Positions 1 through 9,329 are shown, counted from the stretch's first letter. The stretch is DNA of 44,062 bases from Phycisphaerales bacterium UBA7800 (GCA_002480565.1 DLCK01000018.1:1-44062), one strand, 5' to 3'. The notes: a model not told the origin generated them from the letters alone. A program made the numbers and translations.

Positions 1-624
1 GACTAAGAAGATGGTGAGCAAAGCGACGGTTACCGACCCAAATGGGTGTATATATTTGACGAACAATTCCGGGTCAAAACCAGAATAATAGCAACGTGTC
101 GTTCATGCATAACCAAGTTCGGTAGGTTGTCTCCTCTAATGATGTTCTACTGCCGCAAATTGATAAGAGGTGAACACTCACCTCCCAGTACTGGATTTTG
201 TCACAAGCTTGCGGCTTGTTGGTTTGCAATGACATCTGTCACGGCTTTGTGTGTGGACATGCCAGACCAAAGCAAACCATCTCAAATTCCCCCAGTCCCC
301 CTGAATTGATAATTACTAGAATCATCGCATATGAATCAGGTCAGTACAACCTAAGAAGACCTAATTCTATGAATAAATCTTAAATCATAGACTATATAAT
401 GTCAATGTTTTTAACATCCAGGGGCCTGATGGATGTATCGTAAATCAGGGCACCCAACTGAAGCGGTTTCTCAACACAGAACCTCGAACTCTAAAAAAAT
501 GCAAATTTCGACTACATTAATGTAATCAATGCAATAAAACCGGATTATTAATTTTTATAATCCTTGTCATTTACATTATTTGTAGAATAAAACACTCGGA
601 TTTATCGAGCTTCAAACCAATGCA
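1..624. other. Gene-poor AT-rich stretch at window start
   Basis: No convincing gene is seen. Short open frames here lack ribosome binding sites and protein-like composition. Two small hairpins are visible: ACATCCA/TGGATGT (414-436, 9-nt loop) and GGATTAT/ATAATCC (542-563). The second lies just beyond the flavodoxin stop and is listed separately as a possible terminator. Confidence 0.5.
542..563 (-). terminator. Possible terminator of the flavodoxin gene
   Basis: A 7-bp perfect stem (GGATTAT / ATAATCC, 8-nt loop) lies about 60 nt past the flavodoxin stop codon. Read on the minus strand it is followed by GGTTTTATT. The stem is AT-rich and the T-tract short, so it would be a weak intrinsic terminator. 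Confidence 0.35.
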
Positions 625-1158
625 TCAAACCGACGCCTCTGTCTTACTTTGAATCCATTGGATCAACTCTTCGCACCAGTCATTGACACGTTCTTCAGTC
701 AGGTTCGACTGATTGTCTTCGTCGATAGCAAGTCCGCAGAATTGATCGCCCTGCTGTGCCTTGGATTCGTCGTGATCATGCCCATCTACCGATGTAAAAC
801 CAATTTGACCACCCGCACCACATTCAATGAACTTGTCATACAAAATCCCCATCGCATCCTGATAGGTGTCCGCGTAGGCATCCTGATCACCTAACCCGAA
901 GATGGCGATATGCAAACCAGAGTAATCCTGGCCATCCATGTTGTCGTAGAAATCCTGCCAGGAGTATTCGAGCTCGCCAACATCCCATGTCGGGATCCCA
1001 GCAATGACCAAATCGTACTCCTTCAAATCCGCTGGCTCGATCTCCGAAACCTCGACACTCTTTTCCAAGTGATCACCCAACTGCTCTTCAATGAGCTTGG
1101 CAACCATCTCAGTCTTCGTGGTGACACTTCCGTATACAAGTATGACGCGCATATTCAT
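625..1158 (-). CDS. fldA: Flavodoxin (long-chain type)
   Basis: Small FMN electron carrier that replaces ferredoxin when iron is scarce; cytoplasmic, 177 aa, the length expected for long-chain flavodoxins. The N-terminus ILVYGSVTTKTEMVA fits the phosphate-binding loop, although the usual G-T-x-T-G-x-T is loose here (GSVTTKT). AGIPTWDVGELEYSWQDF matches the flavin-binding loop with its Trp, and IAIFGLGDQDAYADTYQDA matches the conserved GLGDQ-Y segment. A purine-rich AAGGAAGG sits just upstream; ATG 1158 and ATG 1152 are both possible starts, and the spacing slightly favours 1152. A Fur-box-like palindrome lies 54 bp upstream, which suggests iron-regulated expression. The neighbouring genes give no clue to its redox partner. 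Confidence 0.93.
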   Translation of the reverse strand: MNMRVILVYGSVTTKTEMVAKLIEEQLGDHLEKSVEVSEIEPADLKEYDLVIAGIPTWDVGELEYSWQDFYDNMDGQDYSGLHIAIFGLGDQDAYADTYQDAMGILYDKFIECGAGGQIGFTSVDGHDHDESKAQQGDQFCGLAIDEDNQSNLTEERVNDWCEELIQWIQSKTEASV

Positions 1159-1211
1159 TTCCTTCCTTTTTTGAACCTTTTCGGAATATTTTTGGCAACA
1201 AACTAACTATT

Positions 1212-1230
1212 GATATTGATTCTCAATAAC
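1212..1230. promoter_or_regulatory. Fur-box-like operator between the flavodoxin gene and a small ORF
   Basis: The 19 bp GATATTGATTCTCAATAAC match the classical Fur consensus GATAATGATAATCATTATC at 14 of 19 positions. They form a palindrome TATTGA-n3-TCAATA. The site is 54 bp upstream of the flavodoxin start and 84 bp upstream of the divergent small gene at 1314, and could control both. Confidence 0.65.
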
Positions 1231-1313
1231 TTTTATATACAATACGCCCACCCCGCACGTCATGTCAAGACGTTTACGTGTGAAGAAATCAAAAAAATCC
1301 AAGGAATCAAAAA

Positions 1314-1547
1314 ATGAACAGCGATCGCCAATTCTGGGGAAACCAACCCCGTAAACGCCAAGTCATGCCCGGCAGCAGAACCATGAAACTCATCCAGGTC
1401 TCCGCTGACCATGACGACTGCCAAAGTTTTGAACTGGTCTTGGGGATGGTGCGAATTGAACTGACTGCAAGTGAACTGCTCAAAATGAAAACACTCGTCA
1501 ACCGGGGTGCCGAACTCTACAAGGATTCGCTGACCGAAGATATTTGA
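1314..1547 (+). CDS. Small hypothetical protein
   Basis: 77-aa protein of unrecognised family. It has a good ribosome binding site (CCAAGGAATC about 8 nt before ATG) and an ordinary soluble composition, with a basic N-terminus (PRKRQVMPGSRTMK) and a helical C-terminal half rich in Leu, Lys and Glu. No signal peptide or membrane segment is seen. It is divergent from the flavodoxin gene across a Fur-like site. It could be a small DNA- or nucleotide-binding protein, but nothing specific supports that. Confidence 0.55.
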   Translation: MNSDRQFWGNQPRKRQVMPGSRTMKLIQVSADHDDCQSFELVLGMVRIELTASELLKMKTLVNRGAELYKDSLTEDI

Positions 1548-1647
1548 AACTCAGCAGTGCAATCACGCCCTGCCTAGCCAAGGCACGTTATCATCTGGCT
1601 ATCCCGCTTGATGAACCGATCGATTATCTCAATTGGAGAATCGAACG

Positions 1648-2913
1648 ATGCGATGCTGCCTGGCCAACCTGTTACTACTTGCGATAATCCTTCTGACAAA
1701 CCCGACCTTGCCAGCCCTGGCTGACCCACCGATCCTCTTTGGCACCGTCGCCAGTTCACCGAGCCGTGCAAGGATCATGATCGACCACCAGATCACCATC
1801 GCCACCTACGTCATCCTTTGGGATCAACTCGAACCTCAGCAAGGTAAACTCAACTCAACCTACATCGCTAAAGTCAAAGCGGATTTACAAAGCTTCAAAA
1901 CCGCAGGCATGAAAATCAGTCTCGACCCGGGCATGCAATACCCGCCACGCTGGACATACCAACTGCCTCATGCGATGTTCATCAATCAATTTGGTGATGC
2001 CTTTGATCCAACTCATCAACCGGGGAGCAACGGTTTAAATGCCGTATTCAACCAAGCCGTCCGCGATGCGCAGGCAACGCATCTTGCCAACATCTTCAAA
2101 CACTTTGGCAATGACTTTTTCGCAGTCCGTTTAGGCTGGGGATACTACGGCGAACTGAACTATCCACACCCAACCCATGCAGGCAAAAAAAATTGCTACT
2201 GGGCATTCGATCCCATCGCCCAAGGCGCCCCCGGAAACCCCGGAAGTTCCAGCAACCTCGAAAATCCCAAAAGTCCCGGCCTGCCTCAGACACTCACCCC
2301 CTGTCCCGTCCCCGGCTGGATGCCCGGTCTAAGCAGCAAAAACCACCTAAAAGCCCGTCTCTTTGCAGATTGGTATCTCAACGCGCTCAAAGATTATCAC
2401 GATTGGCAAATCACCCAAACCCGTAAACACTATGCAGGCAACCTTGCCATGATGATGGGCTCATGGGGTCTGCGCGATGGTGAAATTCAACGCCTCATCG
2501 ACACTGATTTAGCAGACGACGGGCGCACTGAAATCCAACGCGGCTTCGACTTTGCCCGTTACATCCAAGGCGTCACCGATCCCACGTACATTGTCTATTG
2601 CACCTGGCTCGACACCCCTGCTCAATATTGTGATGATGCCAACACGAATCCAACCCGCTGGTCCCCGATTCACTACTTAGCCAACGCTGCAAAAAGCAAC
2701 CCAATGAATTTACAAGTCTGGGCTGAAAACACCGGCCGTGGCAATCAAGCAGATATGAACCTAAGCTTCCAACGCGCCAAACAATTTAATATCCAGGCTA
2801 TCATCTGGGCATTTGAAGATGATCTATTCAACAAAAAATACGCATCGCTTGAGGAATATCATCAATGTATCAAGCGACAATTGAAGCTTCACAATGCAAT
2901 GGGAGATGGATAG
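1648..2913 (+). CDS. Secreted glycoside-hydrolase-like TIM-barrel protein
   Basis: 421-aa exported protein with a clear signal peptide (hydrophobic LLLLAIILL, cleavage likely at ALA|DPP). ATG 1648 is chosen over the in-frame TTG 1633 because GGAGAA lies 8 nt before it. The segment WDQLEPQQGKLN followed by FKTAGMKISLDPGMQYPP matches the strand/helix pattern of retaining and inverting barrel hydrolases (GH42/GH14-like). GWGYYGELNYP, with Glu169, resembles the acid-catalyst segment of beta-amylases (GELRYPSYP), and VWAENTGRG, with Glu360, could supply the second carboxylate. The substrate is unknown, though an alpha- or beta-glucan or galactan is plausible. A codon-level CCCCGGAA micro-repeat sits at 2229-2246. 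It stands alone, with no transporter or binding-protein partner nearby. Confidence 0.7.
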   Translation: MRCCLANLLLLAIILLTNPTLPALADPPILFGTVASSPSRARIMIDHQITIATYVILWDQLEPQQGKLNSTYIAKVKADLQSFKTAGMKISLDPGMQYPPRWTYQLPHAMFINQFGDAFDPTHQPGSNGLNAVFNQAVRDAQATHLANIFKHFGNDFFAVRLGWGYYGELNYPHPTHAGKKNCYWAFDPIAQGAPGNPGSSSNLENPKSPGLPQTLTPCPVPGWMPGLSSKNHLKARLFADWYLNALKDYHDWQITQTRKHYAGNLAMMMGSWGLRDGEIQRLIDTDLADDGRTEIQRGFDFARYIQGVTDPTYIVYCTWLDTPAQYCDDANTNPTRWSPIHYLANAAKSNPMNLQVWAENTGRGNQADMNLSFQRAKQFNIQAIIWAFEDDLFNKKYASLEEYHQCIKRQLKLHNAMGDG

Positions 2914-2947
2914 AAAAAATATATTACATCTTCTTATCCGGCCCAAA

Positions 2948-4396
2948 TTATCTCTTCACATGCCTTTTAATCGCAACAACGGTCTGCCAAACAAGCACTG
3001 TGAATATGACGTAAAAAACCAAGCTAATAAACTCCAAACCATCTTCAAGAACGTTAACATTGTTAAATGGAGATATACACTTTGCCCATGCATTTAAATA
3101 TGGAGCAACTAAAGTACAAACTTGGTGTAATGGCGGAACGATTAAAGACATACACTTGCTTACACACCCATGAATAATCGCGTAATACAATGTAGACATT
3201 GCTATCAACCACAACATTGGTCTGATATAGCTTTGTCCAAATTTAGAAATATAATCATTCAAGTAAAAAACAAATTTTTCCTGCTTCCTATCTGTACCTC
3301 GCAACTCTTCTTTGTATTTTATCATTTCATATACAAAGTATTTATTCGCTTCGATAACATTCCCTATTTGATCAAATGAGTGTTTAATGATCCTAAATGT
3401 TTCGCGATTTGTATTTTTCAAATTCACTGAAGATCTTAAGAAGTTAGGAGGCTCTTTAAGATTTATCTTCTCCAAGTCCAGCCCTGAAACAAATTCAGTT
3501 GTTCGAAAATTCACGAAGCTCATAAAAGTTGTATACTCAAAAACTGCTGCATTATTTTCAGCTGATTCATTCTTTCCAAAAACACAATTTTCAAATCCTA
3601 CAAAATCTCTAAATTCAGATTTAAATATGGAAAAATCACCAAATTTCGAACCATGAAAATCTGACAATTTTCCAAAATTACAGTCATTTATCGCATAAAC
3701 ATCAGCCATACTGTCTTTGAATTCAAATTTTTCCTCAAACAATATTCTAAATGCATAAAAATTTTCAAGCGAACAACAATTCAAGCCAAATTTATCTTTG
3801 AACGTGCAATCTTGCAGGCGAAAACTTTGTAATGAAACAACTTTTGATCCGCTATTTAAAAACAATTGCGCATTGAATATCAAATTCTCAACCGCCAATT
3901 GCTTTTCGAATGTGCAATCAAGAAAAAGATTGTTGTTGACCGTATTAACCCCACCTTCCACCGGAGTCAAATTAACATTGCCCCCAAATTCACAATCCTG
4001 AAACAGAACTGAATGATAATTATTTAACATATCAAAATCATGCAATTGCGTGAAACCCCTAAAAATACAACCATCAAAAAAGCATTTCACCCCTTCAAGA
4101 TTCATATTAAATGACTCAAATGAGCAATCAAAAAAATGGGCGTCCTCAAGTCTTTCAAGCAACTCGGAATAATCAAATGAATCCCTATCGTCCCTGCCCG
4201 GAAAAGCTATTTCAACAAACATCAGTTTATTTTGTGAATCATGTTGCTGAATGTAAGCGAGCAATTTAGCATAAAAATCATTTAAAAAGCCAGCTTTAAG
4301 AAAATCTCCGTGATAATCACTTTTTTTACAATGCAATATACACAAGCCATCTTGACGTTCTTCAAAATTACAATCTTCAACGGAACACATCGTCAT
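2948..4396 (-). CDS. Pentapeptide-repeat-like membrane protein, AT-rich
   Basis: 482 aa from ATG 4396, which has GAGGG 7 nt upstream; the open frame extends further but without a start signal. Three regions are visible. An N-terminal Cys cluster (C-x4-C-x9-C-x3-C, about residues 3-22) looks like a small metal site. A long middle part (about 90-350) has recurring F/C-x-x-C/S-x-F units such as FFDCSF, LFQDCEF, LFLDCTF and RLQDCTF, as in degenerate pentapeptide-repeat beta-helices. The C-terminal region has two hydrophobic segments (MLWLIAMSTLYYAIIHG; LEFISLVFYVIFTVLVW) and a basic end, so the protein is probably membrane-anchored. A pentapeptide domain fused to a two-helix channel-like module is a known arrangement, but no selectivity-filter motif is seen. 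The gene is strikingly richer in A/T than its neighbours, which suggests horizontal transfer. Function unknown. Confidence 0.75.
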   Translation of the reverse strand: MTMCSVEDCNFEERQDGLCILHCKKSDYHGDFLKAGFLNDFYAKLLAYIQQHDSQNKLMFVEIAFPGRDDRDSFDYSELLERLEDAHFFDCSFESFNMNLEGVKCFFDGCIFRGFTQLHDFDMLNNYHSVLFQDCEFGGNVNLTPVEGGVNTVNNNLFLDCTFEKQLAVENLIFNAQLFLNSGSKVVSLQSFRLQDCTFKDKFGLNCCSLENFYAFRILFEEKFEFKDSMADVYAINDCNFGKLSDFHGSKFGDFSIFKSEFRDFVGFENCVFGKNESAENNAAVFEYTTFMSFVNFRTTEFVSGLDLEKINLKEPPNFLRSSVNLKNTNRETFRIIKHSFDQIGNVIEANKYFVYEMIKYKEELRGTDRKQEKFVFYLNDYISKFGQSYIRPMLWLIAMSTLYYAIIHGCVSKCMSLIVPPLHQVCTLVAPYLNAWAKCISPFNNVNVLEDGLEFISLVFYVIFTVLVWQTVVAIKRHVKR

Positions 4397-4559
4397 AATA
4401 AATCCCTCGCAAATGTTAAGGCGACAAACGTCTAGACCAAATGGTGTCAAGTAGAATCGATCCAACAAATCACTGTGTCATCTTTTTGTCTGGCATTCAT
4501 CCTAAGCAACTCATAATTGCGGGGCAATCAAATTTCTTCCTGCTAACACCTTTCATTTC

Positions 4560-4591
4560 GGTGGGTTTCGCTTTGCTCTACGCCACCCTAC
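4560..4591 (+). repeat. Dispersed 32-nt repeat, single copy
   Basis: Begins GGTGGGTTTCGCT and ends CCACCCTAC. It matches the arms of the inverted-repeat element at 39693-39788 at 29 of 32 positions, so the same sequence occurs three times in this window. Confidence 0.8.
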
Positions 4592-5253
4592 AACTGAGTT
4601 ATGCCTAAGTGGTGGAATTGAACAACTTGCTGGCAACCGATTGGTCACACAAAACGCACAATGTCTTGATCTGTGTTTATCTGTGTGCATCTGTGGCAAA
4701 ATGCCTTAAAACACTGTGGCGGTGTGGTTGACCATGCATATCCCAAACACCTTAACACCCATCATTTTGAGCTTCGCTCAATCCCGGCTTGACACGAGAC
4801 GACTCGCTAAGGCAAAAAAGCGTACAGGTGTTTGCCATGTTGGGGCTCTGGCCTTTGCACGTGACTTTCGGGGCCAACTCAAGTATCCTGTCTGGATAGT
4901 CGACACAGGAAGGAACCCCGTGTTGTTTAGGGTTGGGCATTTGCTGCTGACCGCTTCTGGAAGATGATGAACCCTGCAACTTCGTAGCACCTTGGGTGTA
5001 AACCCTTGAGATTGCCGAGTTTGCAAGACCATTACCGGATGGAAGTCTAACGAGACGGCGTCGACTCTGGGAATAGATAAAACCAATACAATACCGGGTT
5101 TATGGATGAACCCGTTAACGAAACAATAGCAAACTGACGCATTCGTCAAGCTGAACGCGACACCCTTCAACGCGATGTAGGCAAACACGGATGCAGAAAA
5201 CAAACTGGCAATGGGCAGCATGACTGACCTGACAAACCCATCTATCACCACAG

Positions 5254-5298
5254 CCCCCGGAACCCCCGGAACCCCCGGAACTCCCGGAGCCCCCGGAG
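5254..5298 (+). repeat. 9-bp tandem repeat (CCCCCGGAA)x5
   Basis: Five consecutive 9-bp units: three CCCCCGGAA, then CTCCCGGAG and CCCCCGGAG. The same CCCCGGAA core recurs as two-unit arrays at 2229-2246 and 19253-19270, and singly near 16523 and 40946. Confidence 0.85.
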
Positions 5299-5415
5299 CC
5301 TCCGCCCCATCTGGCGCGGGGATGGACTGTGACCTGACACTGGCGACCGACAGCCTGTGCAATCTGTCAGCCTCTCAAGCCTCCGCCATCGCCCCAATCA
5401 CAAGAAGCATTATTA

Positions 5416-8091
5416 ATGTCACAACGTCAAATGTTGATCAACTACGTTCCCGGCGAGGAATGTCGTATCGCCATCAATGAAGATGGTCGCCTTGAAGAAC
5501 TCTATCACGAACGGGCCAGCGTCGAATCGCATGTAGGTAACATCTACAAAGGTCGTATCACCAATGTCGAGCCTGCGATTCAGGCAGCCTTTGTCGACTT
5601 CGGTTCCGAACGCAACGGCTTTCTGCATATCACCGATTTGCATCCCAAATTTTTCCCCGGCTCAAGTAAGGAACAGTTCGAACGTGTTGGCAAGAAAACG
5701 CCCCACCGCGATCGCCCACTGATCCAGAACTGTCTCAAACGCGGGCAGGAAATTCTCGTCCAAGTCCTCAAAGAAGGCATCGGCACCAAAGGCCCAACCC
5801 TTACCAGCTATCTGTCGATTCCCGGTCGATACCTGGTGATGATGCCGGACATGCAACGCCTGGGCGTCTCCCGTAAAGTCGAAGACGATGATGCCCGCCG
5901 AGAAGTCCGTAAGATTCTTGATGAGTTGGATACGCCAGAGGGCTTTGGCTTTATCGTCCGAACCGCAGGGATGGGTCGTAACAAGACCGAACTCAAACGC
6001 GATCTTGCGTATCTCACCCGCCTGTGGAAGACGATTGACAAGCGGCACAAACAAGTCAAAGTCGGCGAGTTGTATGTCGAAAGTGACTTGATCATTCGCA
6101 CGTTGCGGGACCTGTTTTCCAAGGACATTGACCGGGTGATTATCGATCATCCCGCGGCAGCCAAACGTGCCTGTGATTTCCTTGGCATCATCAATCCGCG
6201 AGCAGGCTCCAAGGTGTTTGTCTACAACGAACCCACGCCGTTGTTCCATCGCTTCGGGATTGAAAAACAGATCGACACCATTCACGCACGCACCGTCCCC
6301 ATGCCCGGTGGCGGCTCACTGGTGATTGATCAGACCGAAGCGTTGGTTGCCATCGACGTGAACTCCGGCCGGATGCGGAATAATAAAGACGCTGAGACGA
6401 CTGCGTATAAGACCAACGAAGAAGCGGTGGATGAAATCTGCCGCCAGTTGCGTTTGAGGGATATGGGTGGCGTGGTGGTTTGCGACTTCATTGATATGCG
6501 TGATCCTAAAAAACGCCGCATCATTGAATCGCGTTTTAGAGACAATCTTAAAAACGACCGAGCCAAGACCAAGGTTCTGCCCATCAACCAATTCGGCATC
6601 CTGGCGTTGACCCGTCAGCGGATGCGCCCGTCGCTGAACTCTGCGTTGTTCTCCACGTGTGTTCACTGCGATGGGGATGGCGTGATCAAGAATCCTGAGT
6701 CGGTGGTGCTGCATGTGATGCGACAACTGGCATTGGTGATTCATCATCCCGAAGTCGTGCGTGTGGAACTGGCGATCAGTCCTGACGTGGCGTTCCAACT
6801 GCTTAACAAAAAGCGCAAACATCTTGTCCTGCTTGAACAGAAGCACAACGCGACCGTCCTGGTGCGTGTGCATGGCAAGACCAAAATTGATGATGTGGAA
6901 ATCCTTGCATACGACGAACGCGGTGGCATCGTCAATGTCGATTCAGCCAAGCACTCCATTGATAATCTGCAACTAATCGCACTTAAAGGCAACGAACCCC
7001 TTCCTGAGGACTTGCTTGAGGATGATGAAGATGAAGTGACACACATCGAAGCAGATGAAGAAGCACTCGAAGGTGACTCGCATCTGTCCGTTGATCTGGA
7101 TGCGCCTGAATCTGAAAGCCAATCGTCCGAGGATAAGGACAAGGCAGAAGGATCCGGTCGTAAACGTCGCCGTCGACGTGGGGGTCGTCGTCGCAATAAA
7201 AACCGCGATCGTGATGAAAACCAAAATGGTGAGCAACCCTCACAGGACGCTGAGTCTGCTCAAACCACCGATGCCAGGGACAAGCAAACGGACAAGTCAG
7301 ATGACAAGTCCGAGCAACAGCAGGACAAGTCCGACGCACCACAAGATGGCGAACAGCAGTCCGGCGAAGGTACTGGCAATGCGCCGCGTAAACGCCGTCG
7401 CCGACGTCGTGGGCGTGGTGGTCGTAACCGTGAAGGTGACCGTGAACGCGATACACAATCCGGTGATGCGCAACACAGTGATACCGGCGAAAAATCATCC
7501 GACGATAAACGTGGCCAATCCCAACAAACACAAGCCAAAGAGGGTGACAGAAACAGACAGCAAGACAATGACAAGTCTGATCGTGAGCATGGCAGACAGC
7601 AGGAGAAATCCCAAAAGCAACCTGAGCCCAAGTGGATTAAAAAGTCGGATATCAAGCCAGCCACCGATGACAAACAATCTGCTGACAAGCCTGTTGCGGA
7701 TAAAGCTGCATCTGACAAAACTGCAACTGACAAACCCGTGAAGGTGAAGTCGGTACAAACAGAGAAGTCTGAACCTGCAGCCAAGACTGAAAAAGCAGAA
7801 TCCGCAACGGGTTCAGAAGACAAGCCCAAGACGACGAAGACGACGAAAAAGAAAAGCGTCCGCAAGAAGACGACTCGGAAAAAGTCGACCAAAAAAGTCG
7901 CATCCAAACCCAAAACCGACGACAATGCCAAGTCAGAAACGACTGAGGACGGCGAGGCCAAACCTGTCAGTCGTGGCTACAGCAATCGTCGGCGACGCAA
8001 GACCACCAAGCCTGCTGCCGAGGGTTCGCAGGATGGTGACAGCAAACCGCAAAAGGCTCCCGAGCCTCAACCCGAGCCGTCCAATGCGTAA
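5416..8091 (+). CDS. rne: Ribonuclease E/G with long charged C-terminal tail
   Basis: Endoribonuclease for mRNA decay and rRNA/tRNA processing; 891 aa. The N-terminal half carries an S1 RNA-binding domain (about 35-130, GNIYKGRITNVEPAIQAAFVDFG), a 5'-sensor/RNase H-like region and the catalytic core. Asp314 in VAIDVNSGRM and Asp357 in VVVCDFIDMRD align with the two Mg-binding aspartates of E. coli RNase E (303, 346), and Cys415-x-x-Cys418 (CVHC) is the zinc-link. From about residue 545 the protein becomes an unstructured tail of acidic, Gln/Asp/Lys and Arg-rich blocks (RKRRRRRGGRRR, RKRRRRRRGRGG) and a Lys-rich block (KKKSVRKKTTRKKS). Such tails typically bind RNA and degradosome partners. 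The start lacks a strong ribosome binding site (AAGAAG at 8-9 nt). Whether it behaves as RNase E or G cannot be read from sequence. Confidence 0.95.
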   Translation: MSQRQMLINYVPGEECRIAINEDGRLEELYHERASVESHVGNIYKGRITNVEPAIQAAFVDFGSERNGFLHITDLHPKFFPGSSKEQFERVGKKTPHRDRPLIQNCLKRGQEILVQVLKEGIGTKGPTLTSYLSIPGRYLVMMPDMQRLGVSRKVEDDDARREVRKILDELDTPEGFGFIVRTAGMGRNKTELKRDLAYLTRLWKTIDKRHKQVKVGELYVESDLIIRTLRDLFSKDIDRVIIDHPAAAKRACDFLGIINPRAGSKVFVYNEPTPLFHRFGIEKQIDTIHARTVPMPGGGSLVIDQTEALVAIDVNSGRMRNNKDAETTAYKTNEEAVDEICRQLRLRDMGGVVVCDFIDMRDPKKRRIIESRFRDNLKNDRAKTKVLPINQFGILALTRQRMRPSLNSALFSTCVHCDGDGVIKNPESVVLHVMRQLALVIHHPEVVRVELAISPDVAFQLLNKKRKHLVLLEQKHNATVLVRVHGKTKIDDVEILAYDERGGIVNVDSAKHSIDNLQLIALKGNEPLPEDLLEDDEDEVTHIEADEEALEGDSHLSVDLDAPESESQSSEDKDKAEGSGRKRRRRRGGRRRNKNRDRDENQNGEQPSQDAESAQTTDARDKQTDKSDDKSEQQQDKSDAPQDGEQQSGEGTGNAPRKRRRRRRGRGGRNREGDRERDTQSGDAQHSDTGEKSSDDKRGQSQQTQAKEGDRNRQQDNDKSDREHGRQQEKSQKQPEPKWIKKSDIKPATDDKQSADKPVADKAASDKTATDKPVKVKSVQTEKSEPAAKTEKAESATGSEDKPKTTKTTKKKSVRKKTTRKKSTKKVASKPKTDDNAKSETTEDGEAKPVSRGYSNRRRRKTTKPAAEGSQDGDSKPQKAPEPQPEPSNA

Positions 8092-8122
8092 GTGAACAGG
8101 AAGTTGTGACAGGTAATTTGTA

Positions 8123-9319
8123 ATGAGTCAAACAGGACAACACCGCCCTGCCCCACGACGCTTGATCGTGCTAGGCAGTACCGGGAGCATCGGCGTGAAC
8201 ACGCTTGATGTCGTCGGTCACTTGCGTGGCACGGATCATGAACTGGACATCGTCGGCCTGGCGGCAGGTCGCAATGTCCCCCTGCTCATCGAGCAAGCCA
8301 AGACCTTTGACGTCAAGCATGTTGCCATCGCCGACGCATCGTTGGCTACGCAACTCCAAAGCGCACTTCCGGGTGTCACCGTTTTTTCAGGTGACCAGGC
8401 TGCGTTGGAATTGGTTGAATCCGTCGAAGCACAGGAACTCGTCGCAGCAGTCGTCGGTAGTGCCGGCCTGCCTGCAACAATGTGTGCAGCTAAGCGTGGG
8501 ATGACCATTGGTCTTGCCAACAAGGAAACACTAGTCGCAGCCGGCTCGTTGGTGACCCCTGCGATTCGTCAACACAATGCCAAGCTCATACCCGTGGACA
8601 GTGAACACTCTGCGATTTTCCAATGTCTTGACGGCCAGCAAAACCAATCCATCAAGCGGATCGTTTTAACTGCATCAGGCGGGCCATTCCGTGAGGCAAC
8701 TAAAGAGCAGATTCAAAACGCAACGGTCAAAGAAGCGCTGAATCATCCGACATGGGACATGGGGCCGAAGATCACCATTGACTCTGCTTCGATGATGAAT
8801 AAGGCGTTAGAGATCATCGAAGCGCATTGGCTTTTTGATCTGCCTTCGGACAAGATTGATGTGATCATTCACCCGCAATCCATCGTGCATAGTTTTGTGG
8901 AGTTTGCGGACAATAGTATTCTAGCTCAACTTGGCCCGCCGGACATGCGCACGCCGATTCAATATGCATTGACTTACCCCCAGCGCCTTGAGGGTTGCAG
9001 TCGGCACATGGATTGGACGGAGTTGTCGGGTTTGACTTTTGAGCCGCCGGATCATGATCGATTCGGTGCGTTAAAATTAGCTTATGAAGTAATCGATGCT
9101 GGCGGGACTGCTGGCGCGATTTTCAATGCTGCCAATGAAGCAGCGGTCGATGCGTTTCTCAAAGAGAAAATCCGTTTTGGCCAAATTACCGAACTGGTGG
9201 CACAGGCGCTTAGCGCAATCACTGTCACACCAGTAGACAGCCTGGAAACTGCAATGGACGCAGACCAACAGGCAAGAGACTTTGTCAACACAGCCGTCAA
9301 GAAGACGGTTTTGATGTGA
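8123..9319 (+). CDS. dxr: 1-deoxy-D-xylulose-5-phosphate reductoisomerase
   Basis: Converts DXP to 2-C-methyl-D-erythritol 4-phosphate with NADPH, the committed step of the MEP isoprenoid pathway; cytoplasmic, 398 aa, standard length. Visible motifs in order: the NADPH-binding GSTGSIGVNTLDVV, LANKETLVAAG, metal/substrate-binding PVDSEHSAIFQCL, the HPTWDMGPKITIDSASMMNK signature, HPQSIVHSFVEF, and NAANEAAVDAFL. It lies 31 bp after rne and is followed by rseP, the dxr-rseP order common in bacteria, so the three genes may be co-transcribed. The dxr-rseP gap holds two period-7 tandem repeats. Confidence 0.97.
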   Translation: MSQTGQHRPAPRRLIVLGSTGSIGVNTLDVVGHLRGTDHELDIVGLAAGRNVPLLIEQAKTFDVKHVAIADASLATQLQSALPGVTVFSGDQAALELVESVEAQELVAAVVGSAGLPATMCAAKRGMTIGLANKETLVAAGSLVTPAIRQHNAKLIPVDSEHSAIFQCLDGQQNQSIKRIVLTASGGPFREATKEQIQNATVKEALNHPTWDMGPKITIDSASMMNKALEIIEAHWLFDLPSDKIDVIIHPQSIVHSFVEFADNSILAQLGPPDMRTPIQYALTYPQRLEGCSRHMDWTELSGLTFEPPDHDRFGALKLAYEVIDAGGTAGAIFNAANEAAVDAFLKEKIRFGQITELVAQALSAITVTPVDSLETAMDADQQARDFVNTAVKKTVLM

Positions 9320-9329
9320 AAGGAATGCA

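Larger units (their letters stand above)
4397..5415. other. Repeat-rich intergenic region
   Basis: About 1 kb with no gene I can support. It contains a copy of the 32-nt GTGGGTTTCGCT repeat (4560-4591), a stretch of ATCTGTG-type repeats (about 4670-4697) and a GC-rich 9-bp tandem array (5254-5298). Open frames on both strands (for example 4778-5362 minus, 5211-5480 plus) owe their Gly-Thr-Pro or Gly-Val-Pro stretches to the tandem array and have no ribosome binding site. Confidence 0.5.

Noticed and set aside
46..383. Two overlapping open frames (87 and 61 aa) at the window start
   Set aside because: No ribosome binding site, no protein-like pattern, overlapping each other in different frames.
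4778..5362. Long minus-strand frame with Gly-Val-Pro repeats, and the plus-strand frame 5211-5480 with Gly-Thr-Pro repeats (collagen-like)
   Set aside because: The repeats come from the 9-bp tandem array read in either direction; no start signal, and the plus frame runs into rne in another frame.
6983..7961. Long minus-strand and alternative plus-strand frames inside rne
   Set aside because: Arise from the low-complexity Arg/Asp/Lys codons of the RNase E/G tail.
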